Below, piece after piece: positions 9,058-17,700 of a stretch of DNA of 64,000 bases (positions are counted from its first letter, which is position 1; every line of letters begins with the position of its first letter). Origin of the DNA: PALSA-1296 sp037143335 (GTDB taxonomy: Bacteria > Bacteroidota > Ignavibacteria > Palsa-1295); the NCBI GenBank assembly GCA_037143335.1, contig JBAWZA010000002.1, forward strand, positions 62,001-126,000, given 5' to 3'. The position numbers were made by a program, and so were the translations under genes. Below the pieces are notes generated by a model, which was given only the letters and a program-made list of their open reading frames with translations, had not been told where the DNA came from and did not search any database.

Positions 9058-10053
9058 TCAAGGGACTGGAATTACATGTAATTTGTCATCTTTATCTTCA
9101 TGCACCAAATACGCGATTGATTTTCCGTCAGGGGATAGTTGTGCGCTGGATGAGAGATTTTGTGTGATAAATTGTACTGATTTTTTCTGAATGTTAAACA
9201 GATATAAACTTCTTCGGTTGTAGACATTCGGCTTATTATCGCTCACAGTATAGATGAAAAAATCTGAATTCGGAGATAGGTCGTTAGAGTGAATTATTTG
9301 TGGGGCTGAAATAATATATGTAGAATTGCGACTCGTGAGATTAAGCAGATAAAATTCATTACTGTAAGTGGTATAAAGAAGTTGGTTACTAATTCTCGCT
9401 AGTGATGGTGAAACGTCACTTTGCTCATGGCTTGTACTAAATCTGATGTTGAATGAAGTGTCAAATATGGTAACTGAACATTTTCCTGAATCGAATGTGC
9501 AACCAACTAAAAGTGAATCAGCAATAAATTCTGCAGTATTTGGGCTGAAATTAACTTTCGGAGTTGATGTTGAATGATTAGTTCTGAGTGTGCCATTCTC
9601 GAAAGTAAATATTTCATAAACGATGCTATCAGGACTCAATTTCTTCATTGTTAAGATTGATTTCCCACTCCCTGATCCAGTCATAAATATCTTACCAGCA
9701 AGCAGTAAGGTCTCAGCACCTGTATTTGAATTTACTAGATATATGTCGTCGTCGATTTGTGCAAAAAAATTTGATCCATCCCCTGCGAAGAAAAGTCGAT
9801 CACAATGGGCTTGTTCAAGTATAGCTTTTTCTAGTTGTATTGTCTTAATCGTCGCGCCATTCTGATCGGTGAGCAAGAGCTCTTTTGCGTAATTGGGATA
9901 TGGGTAGGTATTGTAATTAATTTTTGCTACGACTATACCAGAACCGTCACGTTTCCACCCAAAAAATTTATAGTCAGAGTCCGCAGTACCCATATCGCAG
10001 CTAACAAACGACCAAGCCAAGAGAAGTAGAAGCAAGTGTGAAATCTTCAGCAT
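9058..10053 (-). CDS. lipoprotein with a TolB/PD40-like beta-propeller
   Basis: A 331-residue protein whose hydrophobic N-terminus ends at a lipobox-like FVSC, with Cys at about residue 19, so it is probably a membrane lipoprotein. The rest is beta-rich, with repeats of the PD40/TolB type: FFGWKRDGSGIV near the start, LSPNSDFFIYTVSD and LSPDGKSIAYLVHED near the end. No catalytic residues were recognised and the function is unknown. It is followed on the same strand by nothing and preceded 46 bases upstream by another lipoprotein gene, so the two may be co-transcribed. Confidence 0.7.
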   Translation of the reverse strand: MLKISHLLLLLLAWSFVSCDMGTADSDYKFFGWKRDGSGIVVAKINYNTYPYPNYAKELLLTDQNGATIKTIQLEKAILEQAHCDRLFFAGDGSNFFAQIDDDIYLVNSNTGAETLLLAGKIFMTGSGSGKSILTMKKLSPDSIVYEIFTFENGTLRTNHSTSTPKVNFSPNTAEFIADSLLVGCTFDSGKCSVTIFDTSFNIRFSTSHEQSDVSPSLARISNQLLYTTYSNEFYLLNLTSRNSTYIISAPQIIHSNDLSPNSDFFIYTVSDNKPNVYNRRSLYLFNIQKKSVQFITQNLSSSAQLSPDGKSIAYLVHEDKDDKLHVIPVP

Positions 10054-10099
10054 AGACAGTTTTTCCTGTAAGTTTTTTGTAGTTATGTTTACTACCGTC

Positions 10100-10780
10100 C
10101 TACCTCAAAACATACCGAATCAATGATTTGATACTTCCAAATCCTGAGGTATCAACCGGCAACTGAATTTGAGTGAAGTAGCCAATAGATGGAGCCATTG
10201 AATAGTGTACGATTTTGTGGGTAGTTGATTTTGTAGAGCCGAGGGTAGAGCTTGTAAAAATATTCGAAAAAAGTCCAACTGCTTCGAGCGTTTGCCCATC
10301 TATCATTGTGTCGAAACATCCGCTATTCACAGTGGTATCGGTCTGAACAATATGTGTTTGTCCGAATACGCTATCGAGATCAGTTCGCACTGACGTTCCC
10401 TGTGGATGGATTGGCAACTCCAACCAAAACGGCAATGGAGCAACGTCTTGCAGATAGACTGAAATCTTATCTCCCGAGTCGTCATAGCTATAATAAATAT
10501 CCGTAGCAATTCCTAGGCTATCAGTTTCATACACCTGCATGACATTCTTTTTTCCTGCGTAAGAAAAATTTGTCTGAACAACAGAATCAACGACTGTACG
10601 GGAAAGACCACTGCTTTTCATCGTTCCGGTCGAATCCAGAGTAAATAAATAGTAATTAAACGAATACGTAGAGCCAACCTTCGGCTGCGCAAGCCGAGGC
10701 AATTCAGTCGTAACTACTCCATTCGTTGGACAGCCTTGGAGGAAGACTGAAAAGACTGATAGTGTCCAAAAAATTTTCAT
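10100..10780 (-). CDS. uncharacterised lipoprotein, paralogue of the one at 55546-56301
   Basis: A 226-residue protein with a signal peptide ending in the lipobox FLQGC. The mature part has no domain I can name. It resembles the lipoprotein encoded at 55546-56301 in layout: lipobox, then PKVGSTYSFNYY versus PKAGSVYVYDNY, then DSVVQTNFSYAGKKNV versus DSVVESGITYSGKTNV, and a final MAPSIGYF versus YAPSIGNI segment. This defines a small paralogous family, roughly 225-250 residues, of predicted envelope-anchored proteins. Function unknown. Confidence 0.72.
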   Translation of the reverse strand: MKIFWTLSVFSVFLQGCPTNGVVTTELPRLAQPKVGSTYSFNYYLFTLDSTGTMKSSGLSRTVVDSVVQTNFSYAGKKNVMQVYETDSLGIATDIYYSYDDSGDKISVYLQDVAPLPFWLELPIHPQGTSVRTDLDSVFGQTHIVQTDTTVNSGCFDTMIDGQTLEAVGLFSNIFTSSTLGSTKSTTHKIVHYSMAPSIGYFTQIQLPVDTSGFGSIKSLIRYVLR

Positions 10781-10829
10781 TATGCGATGTTGGATTGAGT
10801 AAGAAGAACCCTAAATTCACACGCAGAAT

Positions 10830-11960
10830 TCACCGAATCATCAGCCCCACACAAGCGGCTACGAGTACGATAATTGGTTCAGGGATTTTGAATTTGAATA
10901 GGATGATCGCTGTGATAATTGCAATTGATATTGATGGAATATCTGTGAGTGAATGTCTGCCGAGATTAACAAGTGATCCGGCGATGGCTCCGGTGGTGGC
11001 GGCGGTTACTCCCATGATGAATGCAGCGACGCCAGTGTGTTTTGCGATTCGCTCGTAGAGTGGCGTGAGGAACACCACAAATACATATACGGGCAGAAAA
11101 ACTCCGAGCGCCGCGGCTATCGCACCAGTGAATGATGAAACAAGATAGCCGATGAATGCAACGGTGATCACCAGCGGACCGGGTGTAATCATCGAAACTG
11201 CGACTGCGTCAACGAATTGCTGATTCGTGAGCCAATGATGCTCCTGCACGACTCCGCCATAAAGAAACGGAACAATTGCAAGTCCGCTTCCGAAGACCAC
11301 TGCACCTGCTTGAATAAAATAGAGAAAAAGATCCATGAACGAATGCGATGAGGAGAGCATCGGCAACGCAGCAGGAAAGTATGCTGGCAGAAAACTTCGG
11401 AGCTTCCCAGAAAATGTAAAACTATCACGCTTCACATAGAAGAAATTTGTGACACCAGCACCGATGAGCATCCAAATCGGTTCGCCTTCCAAGAGTGCAG
11501 TTGTGACGGCAGAGAGTCCGAAAATAATCCAGAGGATATATTTTTTTCCGAGTGCTGTGCGCGCAAGTTTATATGCCGATCTCACCATGATTCCAAGCAC
11601 AGCGGCGCTGATTCCGTAAAATGCAGAGCTGATCCACGGAAGTGCGCCGTAGTGGATATATAGCTCGGCAAGTCCGACGACCATCGTGAATGATGGCAGA
11701 ATAAATGCAATGCCCACAAGCGTTGCGCCGAGTGTTTTGCTTCGGATGTAACCGATATAGAGTGCAAGTTGCGTTGCGAACGGACCGGGAGCTAATTTCG
11801 AAAAGGCAAGTCCGCGAACATATTCCTCCTTCGTGACCCAACCGCGTTTGCCGACAAGCTCGTGCTCCATATTCGCCGCAAGCGGTATTGGTCCTCCGAA
11901 GCCGATCGTGCCGAGCTTGAGGAAATAGAGAATGAGTCCGCGAAGTGAATAAGTTGGCAA
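10830..11960 (-). CDS. chrA: chromate transporter, two-domain ChrA type
   Basis: A 376-residue membrane protein with two homologous CHR halves. The first starts FLKLGTIGFGGPI and has the motif KLAPGPFATQLALYIGY; the second carries FVDAVAVSMITPGPLVITVAF, the same PGP signature in the duplicated half. About ten to twelve helices are predicted. Family members export chromate, though many homologues have not been tested and transport of another anion is possible. The start is TTG at 11958-11960: an in-frame stop lies immediately upstream and the next ATG would remove the first conserved helix. The gene is alone, with no chrB regulator seen nearby. Confidence 0.9.
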   Translation of the reverse strand: MPTYSLRGLILYFLKLGTIGFGGPIPLAANMEHELVGKRGWVTKEEYVRGLAFSKLAPGPFATQLALYIGYIRSKTLGATLVGIAFILPSFTMVVGLAELYIHYGALPWISSAFYGISAAVLGIMVRSAYKLARTALGKKYILWIIFGLSAVTTALLEGEPIWMLIGAGVTNFFYVKRDSFTFSGKLRSFLPAYFPAALPMLSSSHSFMDLFLYFIQAGAVVFGSGLAIVPFLYGGVVQEHHWLTNQQFVDAVAVSMITPGPLVITVAFIGYLVSSFTGAIAAALGVFLPVYVFVVFLTPLYERIAKHTGVAAFIMGVTAATTGAIAGSLVNLGRHSLTDIPSISIAIITAIILFKFKIPEPIIVLVAACVGLMIR

Positions 11961-11993
11961 TTATGAATTACGAATTAGAAATTGGGATGCTCT

Positions 11994-12020
11994 GGATTCC
12001 CGCCTACGCGGGAATGACAA
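11994..12020. repeat. REP-like palindromic element
   Basis: The core ATTCCCGC-CTAC-GCGGGAAT (11996-12015) is a perfect 8-bp inverted repeat with a 4-base loop, flanked by GG and GACAAC. Short intergenic palindromes with this GGATTCCCGC...GCGGGAATGAC pattern are dispersed repeats in many bacterial genomes, and their minus-strand translation gives the well-known spurious peptide CHSRVGGNPE. Only one copy occurs in this window, between chrA and pyrG. There is no T-run, so it is not a normal terminator. Confidence 0.6.
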
Positions 12021-12112
12021 CAGTTACACATTTTCCTAACAAAGAACATCATTCGGTGCATCAAAGTGGCGGATGAAATAGCGGATTTGAAAAAAAGTAG
12101 TGGAAAATTCCG

Positions 12113-12120
12113 TATTTTTG
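12113..12120 (+). promoter_or_regulatory. Bacteroidota-type -7 box for pyrG
   Basis: TATTTTTG matches the TAnnTTTG -7 consensus used by the primary sigma factor of Bacteroidota. A TTTG at 12086-12089 lies 23 bases upstream, at the far end of the accepted spacing for the -33 element. The predicted transcript start, near 12127, leaves about 27 bases before the pyrG GTG. Confidence 0.5.
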
Positions 12121-12153
12121 AGTCCGTACTATAATAACGGAAAGAGGAAAGAA

Positions 12154-13800
12154 GTGGCACAAAAACAGTACGGGAAACAAACCAAATTTATTTTTATTAC
12201 CGGCGGCGTCGTAAGTTCGCTCGGTAAAGGAATCGTCTCCTCCTCCTTAGGCCTACTCCTCAAAGCCCGTGGCTTGCGGGTTACTATCCAGAAATTTGAC
12301 CCCTATATCAATGTTGATCCCGGCACGATGTCGCCCTATCAGCATGGCGAAGTCTATGTGACCGACGATGGCGCCGAGACCGATCTTGATCTTGGGCACT
12401 ACGAGCGCTTCCTAGATGTGAGCATGTCTCGCGCCAATAATACCACGACGGGGCAAGTCTATAACGAAGTTATTCAACGCGAACGCAGAGGCGATTACTT
12501 GGGCGCAACGGTTCAGGTTATTCCGCATATCACCGATGAAATTCGTCGCAGGATGATGGCGCTCTCGGAAACGGGTGAGTATGACATTGTCATAACAGAA
12601 ATTGGTGGCACGGTTGGAGATATTGAATCATTGCCGTTCCTTGAGGCTATGCGTCAGCTCATGCAAAAAGTTGGGAAGCAGCACTGCCTCGCGATTCATC
12701 TCACCCTTGTGCCTTATATAGCAAGTGCTGGTGAACTCAAGACGAAGCCGACGCAGCATTCAGTCAAACAGCTTCTCGAACTTGGCATTCAGCCCGATGT
12801 GCTTGTTTGTAGATGCGAAGAACCACTTTCGAAGAGCGCGCGCGAGAAGATCGGATTATTCTGTAATGTTGAGGCTCGTGCAGTTGTCGAAGCGCGCGAT
12901 GCAAGCACGATCTATGAAGTACCGCTCACCTTCGCCAAAGAAAAGGTTGATCAGATTGTTCTTGAAAAACTTGGACTCCCAACAAATGCAAAGCAGGATC
13001 TCACGAAGTGGAGAAAATTTGTTGAGCATGTAAAAAATCCGAAAAAGAAAGTTCGTATCGGACTCGTTGGGAAGTACGTCCAACTTGCTGATGCATATAA
13101 ATCGATCAGCGAAGCATTCATTCACGCTGGCTCCGAGAATGATGCAAAGGTCGAGCTTGTATGGATCAACGCAGAGGAATTAGAAAAACAAAAATCTATC
13201 GTTGCTGATTTTAAGAATATAGACGGTGTGCTCATCGCACCCGGATTTGGTTCGCGCGGAGTTGAAGGAAAAATTCGGGCGATCGAGTACATTCGTAAAA
13301 ATAAAATTCCATTCTTCGGCATTTGTCTTGGTTTGCAGTGTGCGGTGATCGAGTATTCGAGAAATGTTTGCGGATTAAAAGCGGCAAATTCTTCCGAGTT
13401 CAAAGAGACGAAGGAGAACGTGATTGACATGATGCTCGAGCAGAAGAAATTGCTCACCAAAGGCGGTACGATGCGCTTGGGGAGCTACCCATGTATTCTG
13501 AAAAAAGGCACGCTTGCGCACAAAGTCTATCGCGATCAATTCATCAACGAGCGACACCGCCACCGTTACGAAGTCAATAATGCATTTCGCAAAACTCTGG
13601 AGGATCACGGCATGATTTTCGGCGGAGTATCTCCTGATGGCAAGTTAGTCGAGATGATTGAGCTTGCGCAGAGCGTCCACCCATTTTTTATCGCCGGACA
13701 ATTTCATCCCGAACTCAAGAGCCGCGCCACCAAGGCGCACCCACTCTTCCGCGAATTCGTGAAGGCAAGCATTGCCTATCATGATGCGAAGAAGAAATAA
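12154..13800 (+). CDS. pyrG: CTP synthase
   Basis: A 548-residue enzyme of standard length that makes CTP from UTP, ATP and glutamine. The N-terminal synthetase domain begins FIFITGGVVSSLGKG, the ATP-binding loop. The C-terminal class I glutamine amidotransferase domain has nucleophile Cys391 (GICLGLQ) and the His518-Pro-Glu520 pair (FHPEL). The frame is open upstream to GTG 12100, but GTG 12154 is preferred: AGAGGA at 12143-12148 is a well-spaced ribosome binding site, and homologues start shortly before the GGVVS loop. It is transcribed alone from a -7 box at 12113. Confidence 0.97.
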   Translation: MAQKQYGKQTKFIFITGGVVSSLGKGIVSSSLGLLLKARGLRVTIQKFDPYINVDPGTMSPYQHGEVYVTDDGAETDLDLGHYERFLDVSMSRANNTTTGQVYNEVIQRERRGDYLGATVQVIPHITDEIRRRMMALSETGEYDIVITEIGGTVGDIESLPFLEAMRQLMQKVGKQHCLAIHLTLVPYIASAGELKTKPTQHSVKQLLELGIQPDVLVCRCEEPLSKSAREKIGLFCNVEARAVVEARDASTIYEVPLTFAKEKVDQIVLEKLGLPTNAKQDLTKWRKFVEHVKNPKKKVRIGLVGKYVQLADAYKSISEAFIHAGSENDAKVELVWINAEELEKQKSIVADFKNIDGVLIAPGFGSRGVEGKIRAIEYIRKNKIPFFGICLGLQCAVIEYSRNVCGLKAANSSEFKETKENVIDMMLEQKKLLTKGGTMRLGSYPCILKKGTLAHKVYRDQFINERHRHRYEVNNAFRKTLEDHGMIFGGVSPDGKLVEMIELAQSVHPFFIAGQFHPELKSRATKAHPLFREFVKASIAYHDAKKK

Positions 13801-13832
13801 TAGTCTATGGGGGGGATATACTAAAAGAAGTA

Positions 13833-16430
13833 CTAGTACACGATAGGTGCGCGTTCAATTCGATTTTTTAGTTCAGAACTTAACTTTACAAGATATTCGC
13901 AGAAAATCTTGTTGGACTTCTCCGCCAACCAGCCATTAGAATACCACTTGTAATATGGGATATGTAATATGTCCCATCCCGCACGCAATAGGATTGATTC
14001 GCGCTCGAGATGTGTATCTGTATAACTGGTTGAATTTTCGTCGTAATGGTCCGGACCGTCGACCTCAATTGCTAGTGCACGGCAGCTTATCGGATTAAAT
14101 AGAACAAAGTCAATTCGCTTTCCACAACTAGGTACTTGATTAAAGACTTTCCACGGCTGACCTGGAAATTGTTTAGCAACAAATTCACAGAGATAGGGGT
14201 ATACTCTTCCCTCAAATTCTGATTCCATTTTAGCGTCATCAAAGCGCCAGTTATAATATTTTTCGACAAGCTTAATTGGTTGATTCTGTTCTTCTATTGG
14301 TATATCGAAAAAGCGCAGATACGAATTTAACAGACCAAAATTTGAGGGGATGCCACCATATATGAGATAGGTGAAATTTATGGCACGGCTGGTGGCTACA
14401 TTAACTCTTCTTCGATCTGAATAGAACGCGGAACTCCTGGAAATAGTACTATCCGCACCGAGCAAAAGAATCATAATATTACGCTCATTGCCCTGAAATT
14501 CTTCGGTAGTGCCAGCAAAAATTCGGTACTCGAAGATTTCTTCCTCAGTAAAGTCGTCTCGAAGTTTGAGATTGATTGCAATATTCGAACCCGTTGTAAA
14601 TGACAAAATGCCGAGCGAAGGACGTACACCGTTTCTAAAATGGTCTTTCAAGAGTGGGTCGGTTCTCCAAACTTCATCCCTGACAATTGATGACAATAAT
14701 TTCAGAGCCTCATCGATTTCGTTCGGGACATATAGTTCATCGATTTCCCGAAGACCATCTACGGGAATTGCCTTGAAGCACGGGCGAGTGACCTTATCGC
14801 CTACTAACGTCATTAGATTTAAGCCACCTTCATCAGAATAGAATTTTTGGCTCGTAAATTCTGCCAACTTGGGGACTGAACGAAAATGTTCATTCAATGT
14901 AGATGAGGGGGCTTGGATATTATTATTCGGATTTGTAATAAACTCGAGAATCGAGTGTTTGCTCACAAGCAAGCCTTTTTCATCACCACTACTAAGGCTA
15001 TATGATCGGCCGAAATGACTATTCCAAGCCATATCCTCGAATTGCCGATTTAGTGCAAACAGTCCAGCGGCATTAAGTCCTAATTGCTTTTGATCGCCGA
15101 CAACACAGATTGATTTGCCTCGATAAAAGGCTGGAAGAACTTCGGCTATGTTGACTTGAGATGACTCGTCTACGATAACAAGATCGAACAATTCCGAGTC
15201 GAAACGCAGGTAGCTTCCTAAATCACGAATTAAACCTGCCCAAAGAGGGAAAATTTTTGTTAAGTGCCCATAATCCAAATGTGTCATCCTTCCCTCAATG
15301 AGAGATGCATTCGTGTTCCGCAACATGGTACGGAAAGAATCTAAGTTCTCTCGTTCTTCACTTCGTTGGAGATTTTCGCGAATTAACACCGATTGCTTGG
15401 AAGCTACGTATTTTTTTTGAAGCTCCATTATTTCGCCAAGCATTGACTGGTAACTCTCTCTGTATTTATTTATATCGTCAGCCTCGTGAGTTGCATTTGT
15501 GAGTCTGGAAGTTTCAGAATAAAGCTGGCAACACCTGACCAATTGGCTTAAATAAAGTTCAAAACTCGGCGTTAAGATATCGAGTAGTTCAGGATTTCCA
15601 CCGAGATCCTTTACTGCTTTCTTTCTAAGTGCCTTCAAAGATAGAATGTCACATCTGGTTAAGCTAGGCACTTCACGATCTCTCTTCTTTCCTGTCTCGC
15701 TCAGTTTTCTAAGCCACTTTGAGGTAATGTCATTGCTAAGAATTGCAAACGGAATTTGTCCTGTTCGGAATGTCTTGACGAAGCTATCCCTTGCAGCGAT
15801 AAATTCCGAGTTCCACCTATAATAGTCGCGCTGAATACCGACCAACCTTTTTATCTGAGCCCTCAATTCTGCTAGTTCTTCACGTTTCCTCTTGATCTCG
15901 GATCCAATCTTTTCATGGTTCAAGAAACTACGATGCAATTTCTCATGTCTATAATCATGCCCAACATCTTGCAGGACGTTACTTAGTCTCTCTCGTAAGA
16001 GGGCCTTAACTTCGGGTTTTTCTGAGATAAAAATGAGAGCATCTTGCCCCCCACTTAAGTCACGTACTTTTGCCTGCACAACATCGATAGCTGCTTTTTT
16101 TTGTGAGACAAGAAGGACTTTCTTCCCAAGAAAAAATGCGGAGAGCATTATCGCCGCAATGGTATGCGATTTGCCAGTCCCCGGGGGGCCTTGGATGTAT
16201 GAAATCTTGTTTGTCCAAGCCTGGTAGATTGAATTCTTTTGTCTCTCCGAAAGCGTAAATGGGATAAACTTTATAGCCTGCCTGATCTGCTCCTCACTTA
16301 TTGCCGGGCTTTGCAAAGTAAATGGTTCACCTCCAAGAGTGCTGCTAAGTAAATCTTCGATCAGTTTGTTTTCTGAGGTTGTGTTCGGAATTTGAACTAT
16401 AAGCTTATTGAGAGCTGTATATGTTGACAA
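13833..16430 (-). CDS. superfamily 1 helicase with C-terminal Vsr/DUF559-like nuclease (3' part of a split gene)
   Basis: An 865-codon frame. Helicase motifs: Walker A GPPGTGKS (residues 81-88), Walker B IVDESSQ (Asp421-Glu422), motif III VVGDQKQL and motif VI VNVATSRA, as in the UPF1/Dna2-like group. A long charged, partly coiled region (about 140-400) is inserted between motifs I and II. The last 100 residues resemble a PD-(D/E)xK/Vsr fold: Asp774 (RIDF), then Glu789-Val-Asp791-Gly and His795. The only possible start is TTG 16430, directly after the TAA of the 231-codon frame and in phase with it; the next ATG lies beyond Walker A. The two frames therefore look like one interrupted gene of about 1,097 codons, or a coupled two-subunit enzyme. 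Related helicase-nuclease fusions occur in phage-defence loci. Confidence 0.85.
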   Translation of the reverse strand: MSTYTALNKLIVQIPNTTSENKLIEDLLSSTLGGEPFTLQSPAISEEQIRQAIKFIPFTLSERQKNSIYQAWTNKISYIQGPPGTGKSHTIAAIMLSAFFLGKKVLLVSQKKAAIDVVQAKVRDLSGGQDALIFISEKPEVKALLRERLSNVLQDVGHDYRHEKLHRSFLNHEKIGSEIKRKREELAELRAQIKRLVGIQRDYYRWNSEFIAARDSFVKTFRTGQIPFAILSNDITSKWLRKLSETGKKRDREVPSLTRCDILSLKALRKKAVKDLGGNPELLDILTPSFELYLSQLVRCCQLYSETSRLTNATHEADDINKYRESYQSMLGEIMELQKKYVASKQSVLIRENLQRSEERENLDSFRTMLRNTNASLIEGRMTHLDYGHLTKIFPLWAGLIRDLGSYLRFDSELFDLVIVDESSQVNIAEVLPAFYRGKSICVVGDQKQLGLNAAGLFALNRQFEDMAWNSHFGRSYSLSSGDEKGLLVSKHSILEFITNPNNNIQAPSSTLNEHFRSVPKLAEFTSQKFYSDEGGLNLMTLVGDKVTRPCFKAIPVDGLREIDELYVPNEIDEALKLLSSIVRDEVWRTDPLLKDHFRNGVRPSLGILSFTTGSNIAINLKLRDDFTEEEIFEYRIFAGTTEEFQGNERNIMILLLGADSTISRSSAFYSDRRRVNVATSRAINFTYLIYGGIPSNFGLLNSYLRFFDIPIEEQNQPIKLVEKYYNWRFDDAKMESEFEGRVYPYLCEFVAKQFPGQPWKVFNQVPSCGKRIDFVLFNPISCRALAIEVDGPDHYDENSTSYTDTHLERESILLRAGWDILHIPYYKWYSNGWLAEKSNKIFCEYLVKLSSELKNRIERAPIVY

Positions 16431-17126
16431 TTAATCTGGAAATTTCCCAGAAAAGAAGAAGCAAGAATTTGTAGCGTTTGTAGAATCCTGTCTGCTTGCC
16501 TGGATTAGTTGGCTCCTTGTCTGAAAATCAGGTATTTGAGAACAAGAAAAACTAGGATTAATCGTTTTAAAATCGCCAAGCGTGCTATCTATTAATTCTG
16601 CCACCTGCGAGCCTGCTATTTTGTAGCCTGTAACTCGAATTTCATCTGGTAAAATAAGTCGAGAAGCCCGGTCGGCTATTCCGTCAAGCAAATGTCGAAG
16701 GGTGACTAGATCCGGATTATTAAAATCAATATTCTCTGCTTCTTCATCCTTAACTGTTGTCTTAAGTAAATATTGAACGATGTCGTAATTCAGCGACAGT
16801 GAGTCTTTATGAATGAATGCTATCATTCCCTCTGGATCAATAGTTACTTGCGCAAGAAATAGAGGCGCTGCAATCTTTTTGTTGCGACCATTGACTTGCT
16901 TGAACTTACCTGTTAAAGTCCCTATACCAAAGAAAATCTTTCGGTCTGATTTTTTAGATTCGTCAGATGCCCGCGAAAACCAGGCCGCATCCCGAGACTC
17001 TATCATTAGTGAAAGGCAATCGGGATTTCGGCTCGTCCCAGGGAAGACCAAATCAAACCCTGCCCGAAAAACCATTTTCCGGCTGATATCACGAAGATAT
17101 TTGAGGTAACTCAGGGAAAGACTCAT
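16431..17126 (-). CDS. N-terminal part of the split helicase-nuclease
   Basis: A 231-residue frame ending at TAA 16431-16433, in the same phase as the helicase frame that follows at once. It has no signal peptide or membrane segment. The stretch KIFFGIGTLTGKF followed by AAPLFLAQVTI resembles the region ahead of the ATPase core in DUF4011/AAA-type helicase-nucleases, where an xLAxGFLxW...APLLLxPVxL pattern is common. This supports it being the amino-terminal domain of the same polypeptide. ATG 17124-17126 sits 5 bases after the coiled-coil gene, so both are in one operon. If the stop is real, the product is either a truncated remnant or a separate subunit. Confidence 0.7.
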   Translation of the reverse strand: MSLSLSYLKYLRDISRKMVFRAGFDLVFPGTSRNPDCLSLMIESRDAAWFSRASDESKKSDRKIFFGIGTLTGKFKQVNGRNKKIAAPLFLAQVTIDPEGMIAFIHKDSLSLNYDIVQYLLKTTVKDEEAENIDFNNPDLVTLRHLLDGIADRASRLILPDEIRVTGYKIAGSQVAELIDSTLGDFKTINPSFSCSQIPDFQTRSQLIQASRQDSTNATNSCFFFSGKFPD

Positions 17127-17131
17127 TTGGA

Positions 17132-17578
17132 TCAGATTGTTACAGCCTCGTCCAAGTACTGCCGAAATTTCACAACGTCCTCTCGAAGCTTCTCTATCTC
17201 CGCTATGACAGTCTTTAAATTTACCATATGCTTTTCGTGTGAACTTTTTAGCTCAGAAAGCGCTACGCCGTGCATTTGCGAAACTTCTGCCTTCAAAATA
17301 TTAATCGATGTGTCCAGAGAATGACGAAGATTCTCAAATCGCAGTAATTGATCGGTTTTCAATTCATCAATACTATGAGCTATGGACTCACGATTTTCTT
17401 TGATACAGCTTAATATGCTGTCTAAGCCCACTGTAGCATTTGATTGTAGTTCTTTTGTCGTGGTCTGAATGAGTGTAGTTGTTTCACTCTGTTGTTTATT
17501 GATATGTAGTAATACGAATGTAAGAAAGCCGATATTGAATGCACCAACTACTAATCCGATAATTGCTTCTATGCTCAT
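17132..17578 (-). CDS. membrane-anchored coiled-coil protein
   Basis: A 148-residue protein with one N-terminal transmembrane helix (about residues 4-24, IIGLVVGAFNIGFLTFVLL) and a long heptad-patterned helical remainder (about 28-145). Only the helix is hydrophobic, so the coiled coil should face one side of the membrane, most simply the cytoplasm. It is not a family I can name. It is the first gene of the minus-strand island and lies 5 bases before the helicase N-terminal frame, so it probably works with the helicase-nuclease. A -7 box at 17601-17608 gives a leader of only about 16 bases. Confidence 0.7.
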   Translation of the reverse strand: MSIEAIIGLVVGAFNIGFLTFVLLHINKQQSETTTLIQTTTKELQSNATVGLDSILSCIKENRESIAHSIDELKTDQLLRFENLRHSLDTSINILKAEVSQMHGVALSELKSSHEKHMVNLKTVIAEIEKLREDVVKFRQYLDEAVTI

Positions 17579-17600
17579 GTCAAAAGTAGATTTAATTGTA

Positions 17601-17608
17601 CAAATATA
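17601..17608 (-). promoter_or_regulatory. Bacteroidota-type -7 box for the coiled-coil/helicase operon
   Basis: On the minus strand the sequence is TATATTTG, an exact TAnnTTTG match, 22 bases upstream of the coiled-coil protein's ATG. No TTG was found at -33 spacing, so the call rests on the -7 box and its position. Confidence 0.45.
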
Positions 17609-17700
17609 CGAAGAGAATTATTATCACCTGTTCAGAATGACTTCTCCACAATCTTTCCACATTCTTGAGGGCACCTATTGCATTTTGGGGGAAAATTTCG

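Noticed and set aside
12100..12153. Longer N-terminus for CTP synthase from GTG 12100
   Set aside because: The extra 18 residues overlap the predicted promoter region and lack a ribosome binding site, while GTG 12154 has AGAGGA well placed.
11975..12160. 61-codon minus-strand frame upstream of chrA
   Set aside because: It translates the REP-like palindrome (CHSRVGGNPE), a known spurious peptide, and overlaps the pyrG promoter and start.
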